DNA from: Climacium dendroides
Taxonomy: Eukaryota; Streptophyta; Bryopsida; Hypnales; Climaciaceae
Assembly (NCBI GenBank): GCA_950106755.1
Contig: OX467092.1
Coordinates: 5,146,001 to 5,210,000 of the forward strand
Reading direction: 5' to 3'
DNA: 64,000 nucleotides
Both the position numbers and the translations under genes were made by a program. Below are positions 1 to 10,086 of this stretch, piece after piece (position 1 is the first letter of the stretch; the number at the start of each line of letters is the position of its first letter). The notes under the pieces are model-generated. The model searched no databases, was not told the origin of the DNA, and saw only the letters and a program-made list of their open reading frames with translations.

Positions 1-658
1 GAAAGATTATAATGTTTGATAAAAAAAGGTATTAAAACTATGAAAGTCAATTGAAGTCTCAATCCTCTTTTCACATGTCAAATTTAAACTATTGGTCAAC
101 AAAAAAATATGAGCTTAAAGGGCATAACATGCATAATCCCAATCAATTTATGACTTCTCAAAATCTAATTTACAATTTAAAAAAAAATGAATTTCTAATG
201 TGATTTTTCCTCTAAGATCTAGTGTATTTGAAACTCATTTCAAAGAACCTTCAATACTAGAAAATCAAGATTTGTAATGGACACCTTTGCACAAAATCTT
301 AAATAAAAAAATCATAATCATTTGTCTTTAAAATCAGATTGTTGATGCTAAAATTAGACTTTAAAAAGATTTTTTCAAAAATATACACTACTAAAAATAG
401 CAGTTTGATAAATTTTAATTTTAATTCTAAGTTTTGTTGACAACAAAATTTGGTGCTTTGGGCATTTAAAGGTTAAAAAGCATACATTCATAACCCTAAT
501 CAATTTACGGCTTCTAAAAACCTATTCTACTATTTTCTTTAAATAAATTTCTTATGTGATTTTTTTTCTCTACTAAAAAGCCCATTTAGCTTGTAGAACT
601 ATCCTTAGTAAATTCTTCATTCACATTGGTCAAAAGATTAATAGTATTTTTTTTCTTC

Positions 659-847
659 CACTACAAGAGAAAGGGGTGTTTTAAGTGAGTTTTAAAATAT
701 AGTCCTAGACATAAGATTATAAGTAATGACCTTGAGGGAGATTTTTCATAAATTTTTATTGAAAACCTCCTTAAAGGTCATTACTTGTAATCTTATGTTT
801 AAGATTATATTTAAAAACTCACTTAAAATACCCTTTTTCTTGTAGAA
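659..847. mobile_element. CACTA-type MITE, copy 1
   Basis: The left end reads CACTACAAGAGAAAGG and the right end is its near-exact inverse ending CTTGTAG. The arms pair over most of the 189 bp, so the element is almost wholly palindromic. A 3-bp direct repeat TTC flanks it (656-658 and 848-850), as expected for CACTA/EnSpm elements. The final TAGTG expected for this family has become TAGAA. It has no coding capacity. Confidence 0.8.
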
Positions 848-1702
848 TTCTAATTTTTTCTCTAGAATCTATTGTATTTGGGGCTCGTTTTTAAGAGCCT
901 TCAATACTAGAAAATCAAGATGTATTAGTATATATAACTTTATTAGTATTCCATTTGTCACATTTGTATTATATATATCACCATTTTCTATATTCCTACA
1001 ACTATATTGTACATCATATCATGTCAGTACTCATATAATACATCTATATTCCATGTATCATATCATATGTATTCCATATATAGTATTTATCAAAGATTTT
1101 TTCATTTTGGTTTTGGGGGGTATTAGATGTTTTATTTATTTAGATTTGCAAGGATATCCAATTATAGGAAAATGTAAATGTCCCCTTTTCAAGCAATTTT
1201 GAAGGGATAGTGACATTTTTTTAACACCATGGCTGACATTAGGGGATTTAGATGTGAAAATTATTAAATATTATTTATGTCATAGAAAGGAAGTATTCCA
1301 AAATTTGACCTTAAGGTATATAATATGCATCTATAATTATCACTTATTATAATTAAGCATATTTATGAAATATAATTTTTTTTTATGGATATTATTGGCA
1401 ATTAGAAGAGGGTTTCAAATCACTTTAGCATGCATTATTTGGACACTATATAAATAAGTTATGAATTCTTAAAATTCAACCTACAAATATACTAGAAAAC
1501 AACATTAGACTCTAGTAGGCTTTTATGTTTTGATGTTGTTCATCTAATGTAATCAATAGCTATTTTTTTGTCATGCTTCATGATCCAAATGTAGGGGTCA
1601 TATTTAGGATAGTGTTGATTGTAGGTGGACATACCTTATTTGCTCTATAAGTGCATGCCCATAGGACTATGTGATGAATTTGTACACATTGACAAATGCT
1701 TA

Positions 1703-1894
1703 TACTACAAGAGAAAGGGTTGTTTTAAGTATAACCCTAGTAGTATAGTCCTATAATTTATGACCTTTTAGGAGATTTTTAGTAATTTTTTTTATTGAAA
1801 ACACTCATATTTCTAATAAATTTTTACTAAAAATCTCCTAAAAGCTCATAAATCATAGGAATATACAACTAGAACTATACTTTCTTTTGTAGTG
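1703..1894. mobile_element. CACTA-type MITE, copy 2
   Basis: This is a second member of the family at 659-847, with left end TACTACAAGAGAAAGG and right end CTTTTGTAGTG. Flanking 3-bp repeats are TTA (1700-1702 and 1895-1897). Internal arms share the AGGAGATTTTT-type motif with copy 1 but have diverged. It is non-coding and presumably mobilised in trans by a CACTA transposase that is not in this window. Confidence 0.8.
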
Positions 1895-2443
1895 TTATGA
1901 ACCAAAATGTAAGTGGTTGTATATAAATTTTGGAAACATGATGAATAAATTGTAAATTTTCAAAGATTTCACATCTAACCCACATTGTTTCATATTTTTT
2001 GGACTCAATAGCTTGTGTTGAAAAAAATGAAGTTACAAGGTAACTTGTTTAAACTACAAGGACTTAAAGGGACTTGAATACATTTAGACTCTACATACAA
2101 AAGGTGTGATTTTGGATACAAAGATATATTTGAATGGATAAAGAAACTCAAAATGGTTTGAATTTTTTTATAAACTCAAAAAGTTTAGGAGTTTGTGTTT
2201 TTTTGGTTGATTGTAGGAGGCATTATCTAAAAGATATTAATATATGCTTAGAAATGGTAGAAAAGGCCGGTGAAATTTCTTGTATACAATGAATATGGAA
2301 AAAATTGTTAAAAATTTGAAAAATTTGTATAATTTAATATTATATAGCAATATGAACTCGTGGCCTATGACTCAACTTGTTGATTTTTAATTTTAGAATG
2401 ATAAAATAAATTTGGTTTATACCATGATGTTATAAACTATAAT

Positions 2444-2638
2444 ATACATACATACATACACACACATGGACACACATGCATGCATGCATACATACACATA
2501 CAAACTATACATACACACACATACACACATACACACACATACACACATACACACACATACACACACATGCACACACATACACACATACACACACATACAC
2601 ACACATACACACATATACACACACACATGCATACATAC
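2444..2638. repeat. CA/TACACA-rich microsatellite
   Basis: About 195 bp of interrupted (CA)n, (CATA)n and (TACACA)n. It generates artefactual open frames on both strands rich in Cys-Val or Thr-His, which are not genes. Confidence 0.95.
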
Positions 2639-4208
2639 AGTGAAAAATTGATCTAAATTTTTTTTATTTGAAAAAAAATTTCATTGCAATTTCAAATTTA
2701 ACCCCTAAGATGACTTGTAATAAACATATGAATTCATCTTTGAAAAATAAATATCAACACTTTCATTCATATCTAGTTGCAAAATGACAACAAACAAAGT
2801 GATGGACCAATGACCATTGATAGTGAACACCTCAAAAAGTTTAGATTATTTGACCAAATATTTTAGTACATATTTAAATTTGAATTTTTATTTGGGTCAA
2901 TGGAAACATAGGGCATTGCACTTTAAAGGAGCATATCTTAATGATAATATTTCGAAATGATGGTTTTTTTGTGCTTAGTCAAAGACCATAGAATTTGGAA
3001 TTCTTATCTAAAATTTCACAATTTCCATTCTGAGCATTTTCAATTCATAGTGAAGCTTGTATTGCATGGTGGTCACTGAAGTCAGAATAGTATTTGTAAG
3101 AAAACAAGAATAGGACACTTATCTTCTCCTTGGGCTCCTTGGATTTGATACTTTTGAGGTGGCCAATAATTGTATTGGTTGGCTAATTTTTAAATCTATG
3201 TTCAATCTAGATCCTTCAAAAATGAGGTGTGAACTATATTAGACCACTCAACTTTAAAATTCCACAAGCCGGAATTTAAGTTAGAGTTTGATGAATCTAC
3301 TACCATTGGATTCATGACAGTCTATTTTTTAGACTTTATTTTTATTTTTAAAAACTCAAAATATAAAAATGTGTAGCTCAAAAAATAGGGGAAGTGATGA
3401 AAAAATGGTCACTTGGGTCATTAGGGATTAACTCCTAATAGCCCAAGGCCTTTGGGGGGGTTTAAGAACATGATTGCTTTTGAATCTAAATGTCAATGAG
3501 GTATAGAAATCTCAACTACACAATCTTGTAGTGTATGTGTTGTAGATGATGTGAGTCAAATTTGTAATCATTTGGCCACATAGATTGCAAGATTATAATG
3601 TTTTAGTGTTGAAAAAAGATACTAAAATTTTCCTAACCACACATTTGGAGGTAAAATTTGATTCCTAAACCTACTTAAATGAAAAAACTTTAAACTATAA
3701 AATAATTCAAGACCAATATACAAACACATTTGTGAAAGAAAATACGGGAGAAAATATCATTCAATTGACTCATTGTGTCTACAAAATGGCTTTGGAATGT
3801 CTAAGGTTGAACCTCCTACTAAAATGCTTCTTTATCACTCATACCTTCTTGGATTGATATGAAATTTTAACCACACAAACTAGACTAAGATGCACAACTT
3901 TTTCTCCAAAAAATTATTGGAAATGGACATTGTATGATGAAAAAACAAGTTGCCAAAGTTCTCTATAATCCAAAATTGTTTGGATTTTGAACTTCGAATT
4001 ATTCTCAAACATTCAGAACAACTCAAATTAACATAAATTTTTTATTATTATAACTAGACTTCAAGGGAAACATAGCCTAACAAAGTTTATTGAAAACAAA
4101 CATTGGATGAAGGAGATACAAGCACCCAAAGTTGCAACCATCATAATGCAATTTGGTGAACTCAAATTGAACCTATAAACTTCAAATGAATGGCTTCCAA
4201 TAAATTAG

Positions 4209-4402
4209 TACATCTTAGATTGATTTGGAAATTTTACCATACAACCTAAAAGAAAGTGTATAGATTTTCCAACAAGTTTTATTGAACTTGGACATTGGAT
4301 GCAAATACATCTTGAATTGATTTGAAAATTTTACCATACAAACTAGAAGAAAGAAAATAGATTTTCCAACAAGTTTTATTGAATTCAAACATTGAATGCA
4401 AC
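4209..4402. repeat. 97-bp tandem duplication
   Basis: Two imperfect copies of a 97-bp unit begin at 4209 and 4306 with TACATCTT. Both contain AAATTTTACCATACAA and GATTTTCCAACAAGTTTTAT. More diverged relatives of the same unit appear upstream at about 3845-3940 and 4030-4115, so this may be the best-preserved end of an old array. Confidence 0.75.
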
Positions 4403-4978
4403 ACTCCAAATTCAACTTGAAGACACTTTTAGTCCTCTAGGGCTAACCCCTAGAAGGACTTGACCCCTATGAACAAGTAGTTGCCAAAATATTCATATTA
4501 TTGGGCATTCAGGGGTTAATATCCACTACCTTTGTGATTTCCCATGCGATCTATGATTTCAGCAGACTAAAGACGAAAACATAATGGATTTCCATAAACC
4601 ATAGTCCGAGATGTTGAGATAAATGATCATAACCAGATAAACCCGCCAAACTTGCTAGATACAAAGCGTAATATTTCAATGAAATTCAAGGAAACCGAAA
4701 CAGAAAATCTCCGAACAGGGGCTGCGTCCTCAAAATTGACAAACTGGTTCTAGCCTTAAGCTATTGAGCCATGCGGAGGGCACTCTCATCATCCCTGCCC
4801 ATTCCTGAGACCCTCAGACCAAGACTTAGGGATTACATCACTTTCGCCCGAAGATTACATTCCATCCTATAAAGTGAAAAAGAAATGGATAACCTGTACA
4901 TGACAACCTGAGGAATAGACCTCATGGGCTCAAAAAGGGAAAAAAAAAAGGCAGCAACTACTCATTTCAATAAACATT

Positions 4979-5914
4979 TCAGATGATGATCCTGGTGAAG
5001 CTTGTGTCCGCGATACTCGATACCTGAGTGACTGACGGTTGTGCCTGTAATTCCTGAGAAATGGGTGACGTAGGGAGTTGGCTTAAAGTCATGGGAGCTG
5101 AGGCCTGGGTAGCAAGCCGGTCTTTAAGCTTCTGAAGCTCCTCAATTCTCCGTAGCTTGACGTACTCCCTTGCTTCTTCGCACACCAAAGTCTCTTCTGG
5201 TAACGTAAACAGGTTCATGATACTCTGTTCTTCCATGATTTTAGCTTTCTTGAAGGTAGCAGCGGCCATGTCAGCAGTGGCCTTGGCTTGAGCCCACAGT
5301 GCACTTTCCTTGAGCTTCATAGCTCTTTGCTCCTCCTTGGAGGTTTTCGATCCTTGGGGTCTCTTGAAGCTAGACTCTCCAATATTCAACGTGGGTGCCT
5401 CTGTTGGCACGAGCTCTCGTTGACAAGAAGAGTCTTGGTCAACGAGTCTCTTCAGAGGCGTTGTCCTCTTCCCCTCATCAAGCGGCTCAGCCCAGTGCGG
5501 TATATCTTTCAGAAGAAACCAGCAATGTATGAAAACAAAGCTCTGATTCTTCGGATGCTTGGACTTGTAAAGCTCCAAAGCTTTCTGCAACACATCATGT
5601 GATGACGTCCCCGATTGACAAAGCGCGACTGCAACTTTGTAGTTTCCTATGAACTTTGCTACGTCATGCTTAATGACTCCCCATTTCGTTTCCAGAGACC
5701 TAGCAGGTCGTTCACCTCCACCCACGGGTCTGTTGTTGTTGTAGTGCTCCCGTACACGTTCCCAAAACGCCGTCAACCGCTGGCCGTTTCTGGCTGTTGG
5801 GTCTTGAGAAACGTGAAGAAAGCTCCGACAAAGCTGCTCTTCTTCTTCAGCAACGAAATTCTTCCCCTTCCTGCTCCTCAACACCACCGGGTCTGACTCA
5901 ACCAACGAAGCCAT
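4979..5914 (-). CDS. Myb/SANT-like protein of the plant GST-T3-like/Harbinger ORF1-related family
   Basis: A single 311-codon exon. Residues about 16-145 form a trihelix-like Myb/SANT domain with conserved Trp at positions 51 and 78 and the segments FWERVREHYN, SLETKW and HCWFLLKD..HW. These are hallmarks of the many plant proteins misnamed 'glutathione S-transferase T3-like' and of the DNA-binding partner encoded by PIF/Harbinger transposons. The second half (about 190-290) is charged and helical, resembling the NAM-associated C-terminal region. It probably binds DNA in the nucleus. No neighbouring transposase or terminal repeats are seen, so it may be a domesticated or orphaned copy; this is inference. 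The start ATG is the first in the frame and lies just after a plausible splice acceptor in the leader. Family assignment is from recognition of the pattern; function is unknown. Confidence 0.75.
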   Translation of the reverse strand: MASLVESDPVVLRSRKGKNFVAEEEEQLCRSFLHVSQDPTARNGQRLTAFWERVREHYNNNRPVGGGERPARSLETKWGVIKHDVAKFIGNYKVAVALCQSGTSSHDVLQKALELYKSKHPKNQSFVFIHCWFLLKDIPHWAEPLDEGKRTTPLKRLVDQDSSCQRELVPTEAPTLNIGESSFKRPQGSKTSKEEQRAMKLKESALWAQAKATADMAAATFKKAKIMEEQSIMNLFTLPEETLVCEEAREYVKLRRIEELQKLKDRLATQASAPMTLSQLPTSPISQELQAQPSVTQVSSIADTSFTRIII

Positions 5915-5986
5915 CTAGCCGAAAGCGAGGTGACCAAGACTGTATATGGAGGCCTGTATGATGCGATCCAAGCTCAAAATGAGAAT

Positions 5987-7272
5987 CTGCAACTCACAAG
6001 TCTGTCGTAAGTAACACAATAAAATTGCTTCTTGAGATAGACTCTTGTTTAAGGAATGCTAATGGTACACAAAGGTGATCTCACCAGGTTAGCTAATTGC
6101 TTTGTCCGAAAGAAAAAATAACGTCTGCTGTAAAAAGAGTACGAAACTCAAGTATCAGTAATTGAGCTTCAACTCTATTAATGTACCAACACTAATGAGC
6201 TTCAATTCTTGATGTACTTATCAGCTGTACCTGGGCATGACAGTCGCACTGAGCTCTTTCAAACAGACCTGAATGCTTTCCATAATTCTATGATCATGTT
6301 AATACCTTTGCCAAGTAGCCCTGGATATTTTGAGACAAATTCCATCTGGCGTATATCAAAGGGAAAGTATTCCCACTTCAGATGAAACTATTAAAGCCCA
6401 CAAGTACGTCACTGCACATATTCGTCCAGACTTAAGACTTTAACCTTTCCATGCATTGACTCAAAAAATGAAATTTGCAATATAAAAGCTACGTCTGATA
6501 TCACAGTTCGATAAACCTCTAGGGACAGCTTCTAAAACACGTTCGAGAGAGAGGTATGCGCAAATAATCAAACATTATGCATTCTCACTTAGTTACAGAG
6601 GCTCAGAGGCTCAAAAACACAAGCACAACATTGGAATTACTTCTTGCTGCATGTTGCTGCCTATAAGATAGCAAATCATGCACATACAAGATAGGACTAA
6701 GCCTCCGCAGAGCTTAAATAATGCAAAAGAAGGGGAGTCCACACCAACCAAACACTCCTTGCTTAACTAACAAAGCTTAACAGCGGCTCAAAAACTGGGT
6801 AATTCACAGCAATTTTAAGAATTCGAAAATTTGAGTATGCTAGGGTAGAACGACACGAGAACCTACTAGAAAATTCGGTAAAATGAACACCATGTACATC
6901 CAACATTAGAGCATATCGCACCCAACAATTCAGAGTAAATCTAATAATACTCAGATTTTCTGACTAAATCATCGATCATAACGATAAAACAATCGACAGA
7001 GCACAGAAATCGCAAGGAAGCGGTTCGTTCCGCATTCTAAATAAAAGCCTGACTTCTCCCAAAGAAACAAACAAAAAGGAGCAGTTCGTGTCCATAAGTT
7101 GATACACCAAAAGAACCTCAAAAAAGAGGAAGAAATGAAAGCGAAGAAAACCTCAGGAAACTACGGGGCCCGGCACACACACGTTTCCGGAAGCGAAAAA
7201 AACGCAAAACTCCAACAGAAGCACTAAAAGTGTAGAAATCATGAACTGAAGGGACTTGAAGATACAATTTAC
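5987..7272 (-). other. Probable 5' UTR intron of the Myb/SANT-like gene
   Basis: On the minus strand a donor AAG/GTAAAT lies at 7272, in a GC-richer leader starting near 7440. An acceptor TTGCAG at 5987 lies 72 bp upstream of the ATG at 5914. Other acceptors (ATACAG) occur between them and the start. The interval has no coding frame. The leader exon is probably about 7273-7440. This rests on splice motifs and composition only. Confidence 0.5.
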
Positions 7273-7440
7273 CTTACATCCTGGCAACACGAACCCCTGA
7301 AGTTTGCCGCTCCGGTACCAAGCTCTCAAACCCCAGAGCCCCACTGCAAATGACCCGGCTCTGCTGTCTCACCAAGCCCTAAAAAAATCGAGAGAGACGA
7401 AGTGAGACTTGTCTTTCCCGCATAAACTTGCGGTCCTCAA

Positions 7441-9599
7441 CCGGGTAACAGTAAAATACACGGGCCCACGGCCGGACCTGGGCGTGATACCTGGGCGCTC
7501 AAGTGAACCCCGTGCTCCTCAAAAGGACAAACAAATGTGATAATAAGAAAGTTGGTCAATGAAATAAGGATTTTACGTCAATTTCTTGATTCATGGAATC
7601 TAAATGTTCTTTTATGTCACTTTTACATACAATACTATATTTCTAAAATGTTATAAATTTTTTTTTATGTCAGTTTTACATACAATACTATATTTCTAAA
7701 ATGTTATAGAATTCTAAAATGTTATCATTTCTTTTTTATGTCGCTCAATTAACATTATAAAGATCTAAACACATTTCTTAACCCCTAAGCACCTAGATTG
7801 TATTTGCCAAAATTCAGACCCTTCTCAATTCATTCCAATCAAACTATCATGTAAAATGAGATCCACATAAATTGACTGTACCGATTGATAGTAGAGATAG
7901 GACCGGAGCTATAGGGAAAAGGTCATGTCCTATTACTGTACCGTTAAAAAAATTATAATGGTCAAACAAGGAGATCTTTGAGTTTTGAGAGGCCATATTT
8001 GAGGCATTGTGGCGCTTAGGGGTTAAGTATCATTTCAAGTAACATTAGCATCAACTAATGTCAAGTTCATGTTTTGTCTTGTACTGTTGTCACAATCAAT
8101 AATGATTATGTAACAACAATTTTGTTTAATATTCTATATGTATATTATATGTTGCATTAATTTTTTTTAAGTTGTACTATTTGTAATATGCTTGTATTAA
8201 AAATATTTGAAATATCTTAAAATTATACTAATTTCAACAAGATTAAAAATTAAAATATTATAATGATTATTCAAAGTCCATAAGTGAAAAATTAATAAAT
8301 ATATTAAATTTCTATTTTTTAATTGAAGATATTTAGAGTGCAAACTAAAGTAGAAGGTGTTGAAATTGTTAGAATTGACATAAAGGATCAAGATAATTAA
8401 TATCCAAAAGATGCACAAATTGCATTTTATGAATGCATGGTGATAAACATTATAAAAATGTTGTTTTTCTTCCAATTCACATGAAAAAACAAAAGAAGTA
8501 TAGATGTCATTTTTCCATTGGTTGTTATGCTTTTACAAGTTTTTTGGAAGAGGTACATATGTGATTTTTTTGTTGGTTGTAAAACTTCTTACACTAAAAA
8601 GTTTGAGCACATTGTGATAAATACTTGTAAAATGAATTCATGAATTGAGCTTTCGAATACCCATTCCAAACCTATATTTGTATTTTTTTTAATTTGTTTG
8701 GATTGCAATTGATATAGGATATATATGTATAAATTTGCATGGATATATATGTATTCCGTATATTTATGCATATATTTTGTATGTAATCTAAAATCCATAT
8801 TCTAAATCTATATTTCATATCCTAGAGAGCCAAATCCTAACTGTTGAATGGCCAAGAATGTTTGTTTGATGGCCAATCAATAACTATCTTTTTCCCATCT
8901 CATCACCTAATTAGCAATAGTGGAAGGGGGGCATTTTCTTTGTAAAAACATCAATGGTAGTGATTTTTTCACTAGGGAGGGGAGAAAAAATTATAGGAAC
9001 ATGAAGTGACATGCATTTTTTGAGTGCATAGTTAGAATAAAAACCTAAGTAGAAGGTACTTAAACTATTAGTATCTAAATCGTGTGAAAGTCAATGATAT
9101 GATGATTGCAATATTTATAATGGATACCAATTAAATAGCTGTACTTTATTAACCATGTGGCAACATTTATTTCAAAACCTCCACCCTGAATATTAATAAG
9201 ATTTATTTCATCTTTTAGTATCAAGAATATTGAAAAAAAAACTTTGGTTACAAAATGTTACAACAACAATATAGAATCCAACATGGCCCTGACATGAATA
9301 GACTCTCCAAGTATGTCAACTACTTAGAATGGTTGGAGTTCTTTCTACACTCTTTCTACTTATAGTGACATGTTGCTTAAAACATTGTCATTTGTGAATG
9401 ATTGCTATGAAATGAAAAAATATGGATGAGGGATGGATGGAAAAAGGTACAATGTTAGATTATGGGTTAAATCTAAATGATTACGCTTAACAATGTACCC
9501 TATGGGAAGGTCAAATTTTGCAAAAATTAAGTCATTTTGTGAATGATCTGAGGTGACCTGGACCCCCAAGAATCTGACGTGGAAATTCAATTTTGGCAC
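7441..9599. other. Intergenic region, no gene seen
   Basis: A short GC-rich patch (about 7440-7530), then AT-rich sequence with a 53-bp tandem repeat. The open frames at 8197-8475, 8589-8798 and 9405-9599 on the minus strand are AT-driven, low in complexity and match no family I know. Confidence 0.6.
7611..7715. repeat. 53-bp tandem duplication
   Basis: Two nearly identical copies start at 7611 and 7664 (TTTATGTCAC/GTTTTACATAC). A truncated third piece with TTCTAAAATGTTAT and TTTTATGTCG follows to about 7742. Confidence 0.8.
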
Positions 9600-10004
9600 T
9601 CATACCTTCACGTACGGGATCCGGGACTGAAATGAACAGAACATTTTCTGGCAGTGGTTCGGACCAGCTGATAACATCCGGACATCAATCAGATACAATG
9701 CATATCCGGATGTCGATCTTTTCCCGTGTATAGCAGAATAGAAATGGAATTGATAACTGGGCGTAACCCGCACAGCGACCTCAACTGGGTAACCTAAACA
9801 GACGCACCCATATATCTGAACCTGGTCATGTGATGCTTGGGTGTAACCCGAGTTAGGGCAGGTTCGTAGTCCATCGGAAGAGTTCAGCGAGATGAAGGCG
9901 TCGACGCCATAGCCAGAGCTCAAGAAGAGCTCTTCTAAACCGGAAACCAGTTTCGGCTGGTGCTGTCGTCCCTTCGCACGAGGCGAGGGGGACTGCGAAC
10001 TCAT
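9600..10004 (-). CDS. Hypothetical ORF, divergent from Sam50 gene (doubtful)
   Basis: A 134-codon frame begins with ATG at 10004, only 82 bp from the oppositely oriented Sam50 start. It is GC-richer than the surroundings. Its last codons run into CGTGAAG/GTATGAG, a good splice donor, so it could be a first exon. I found no convincing downstream exon; the minus-strand frame immediately below, 9405-9599, looks non-coding. The N-terminus is Ser/Pro/Arg/Lys-rich and the rest matches no family I recognise. It may instead be a divergent non-coding transcript or a decayed gene. Confidence 0.3.
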   Translation of the reverse strand: MSSQSPSPRAKGRQHQPKLVSGLEELFLSSGYGVDAFISLNSSDGLRTCPNSGYTQASHDQVQIYGCVCLGYPVEVAVRVTPSYQFHFYSAIHGKRSTSGYALYLIDVRMLSAGPNHCQKMFCSFQSRIPYVKV

Positions 10005-10075
10005 TTCTGTAAAGAATTAGAGAATGAGGTTCTAACTCTTTTTTTCTCGATTCGGAGAGAAGGTCCAAGGGCTTG

Positions 10076-10084
10076 AAACCCTAG
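10076..10084 (+). promoter_or_regulatory. Telobox AAACCCTAG in Sam50 leader
   Basis: The motif AAACCCTAG ends two bases before the Sam50 ATG. Teloboxes are common near the start of plant genes for translation and organelle biogenesis. With the divergent ORF starting at 10004, the 82-bp gap could act as a bidirectional promoter, but this is inference. Confidence 0.5.
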
Positions 10085-10086
10085 CG

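Larger units (their letters stand above)
1..4560. other. AT-rich intergenic region, no gene seen
   Basis: No open frame here looks like a protein; the only ones found are short or are translations of the CA-rich microsatellite. The stretch holds two CACTA-type MITEs, a microsatellite and a degenerate tandem repeat, listed separately. The remainder is AT-rich sequence with frequent homopolymer runs and no recognisable RNA gene. Confidence 0.7.

Noticed and set aside
2417..2651. Three overlapping ORFs (Cys/Val- or Thr/His-rich)
   Set aside because: They are translations of the CA-rich microsatellite on both strands.
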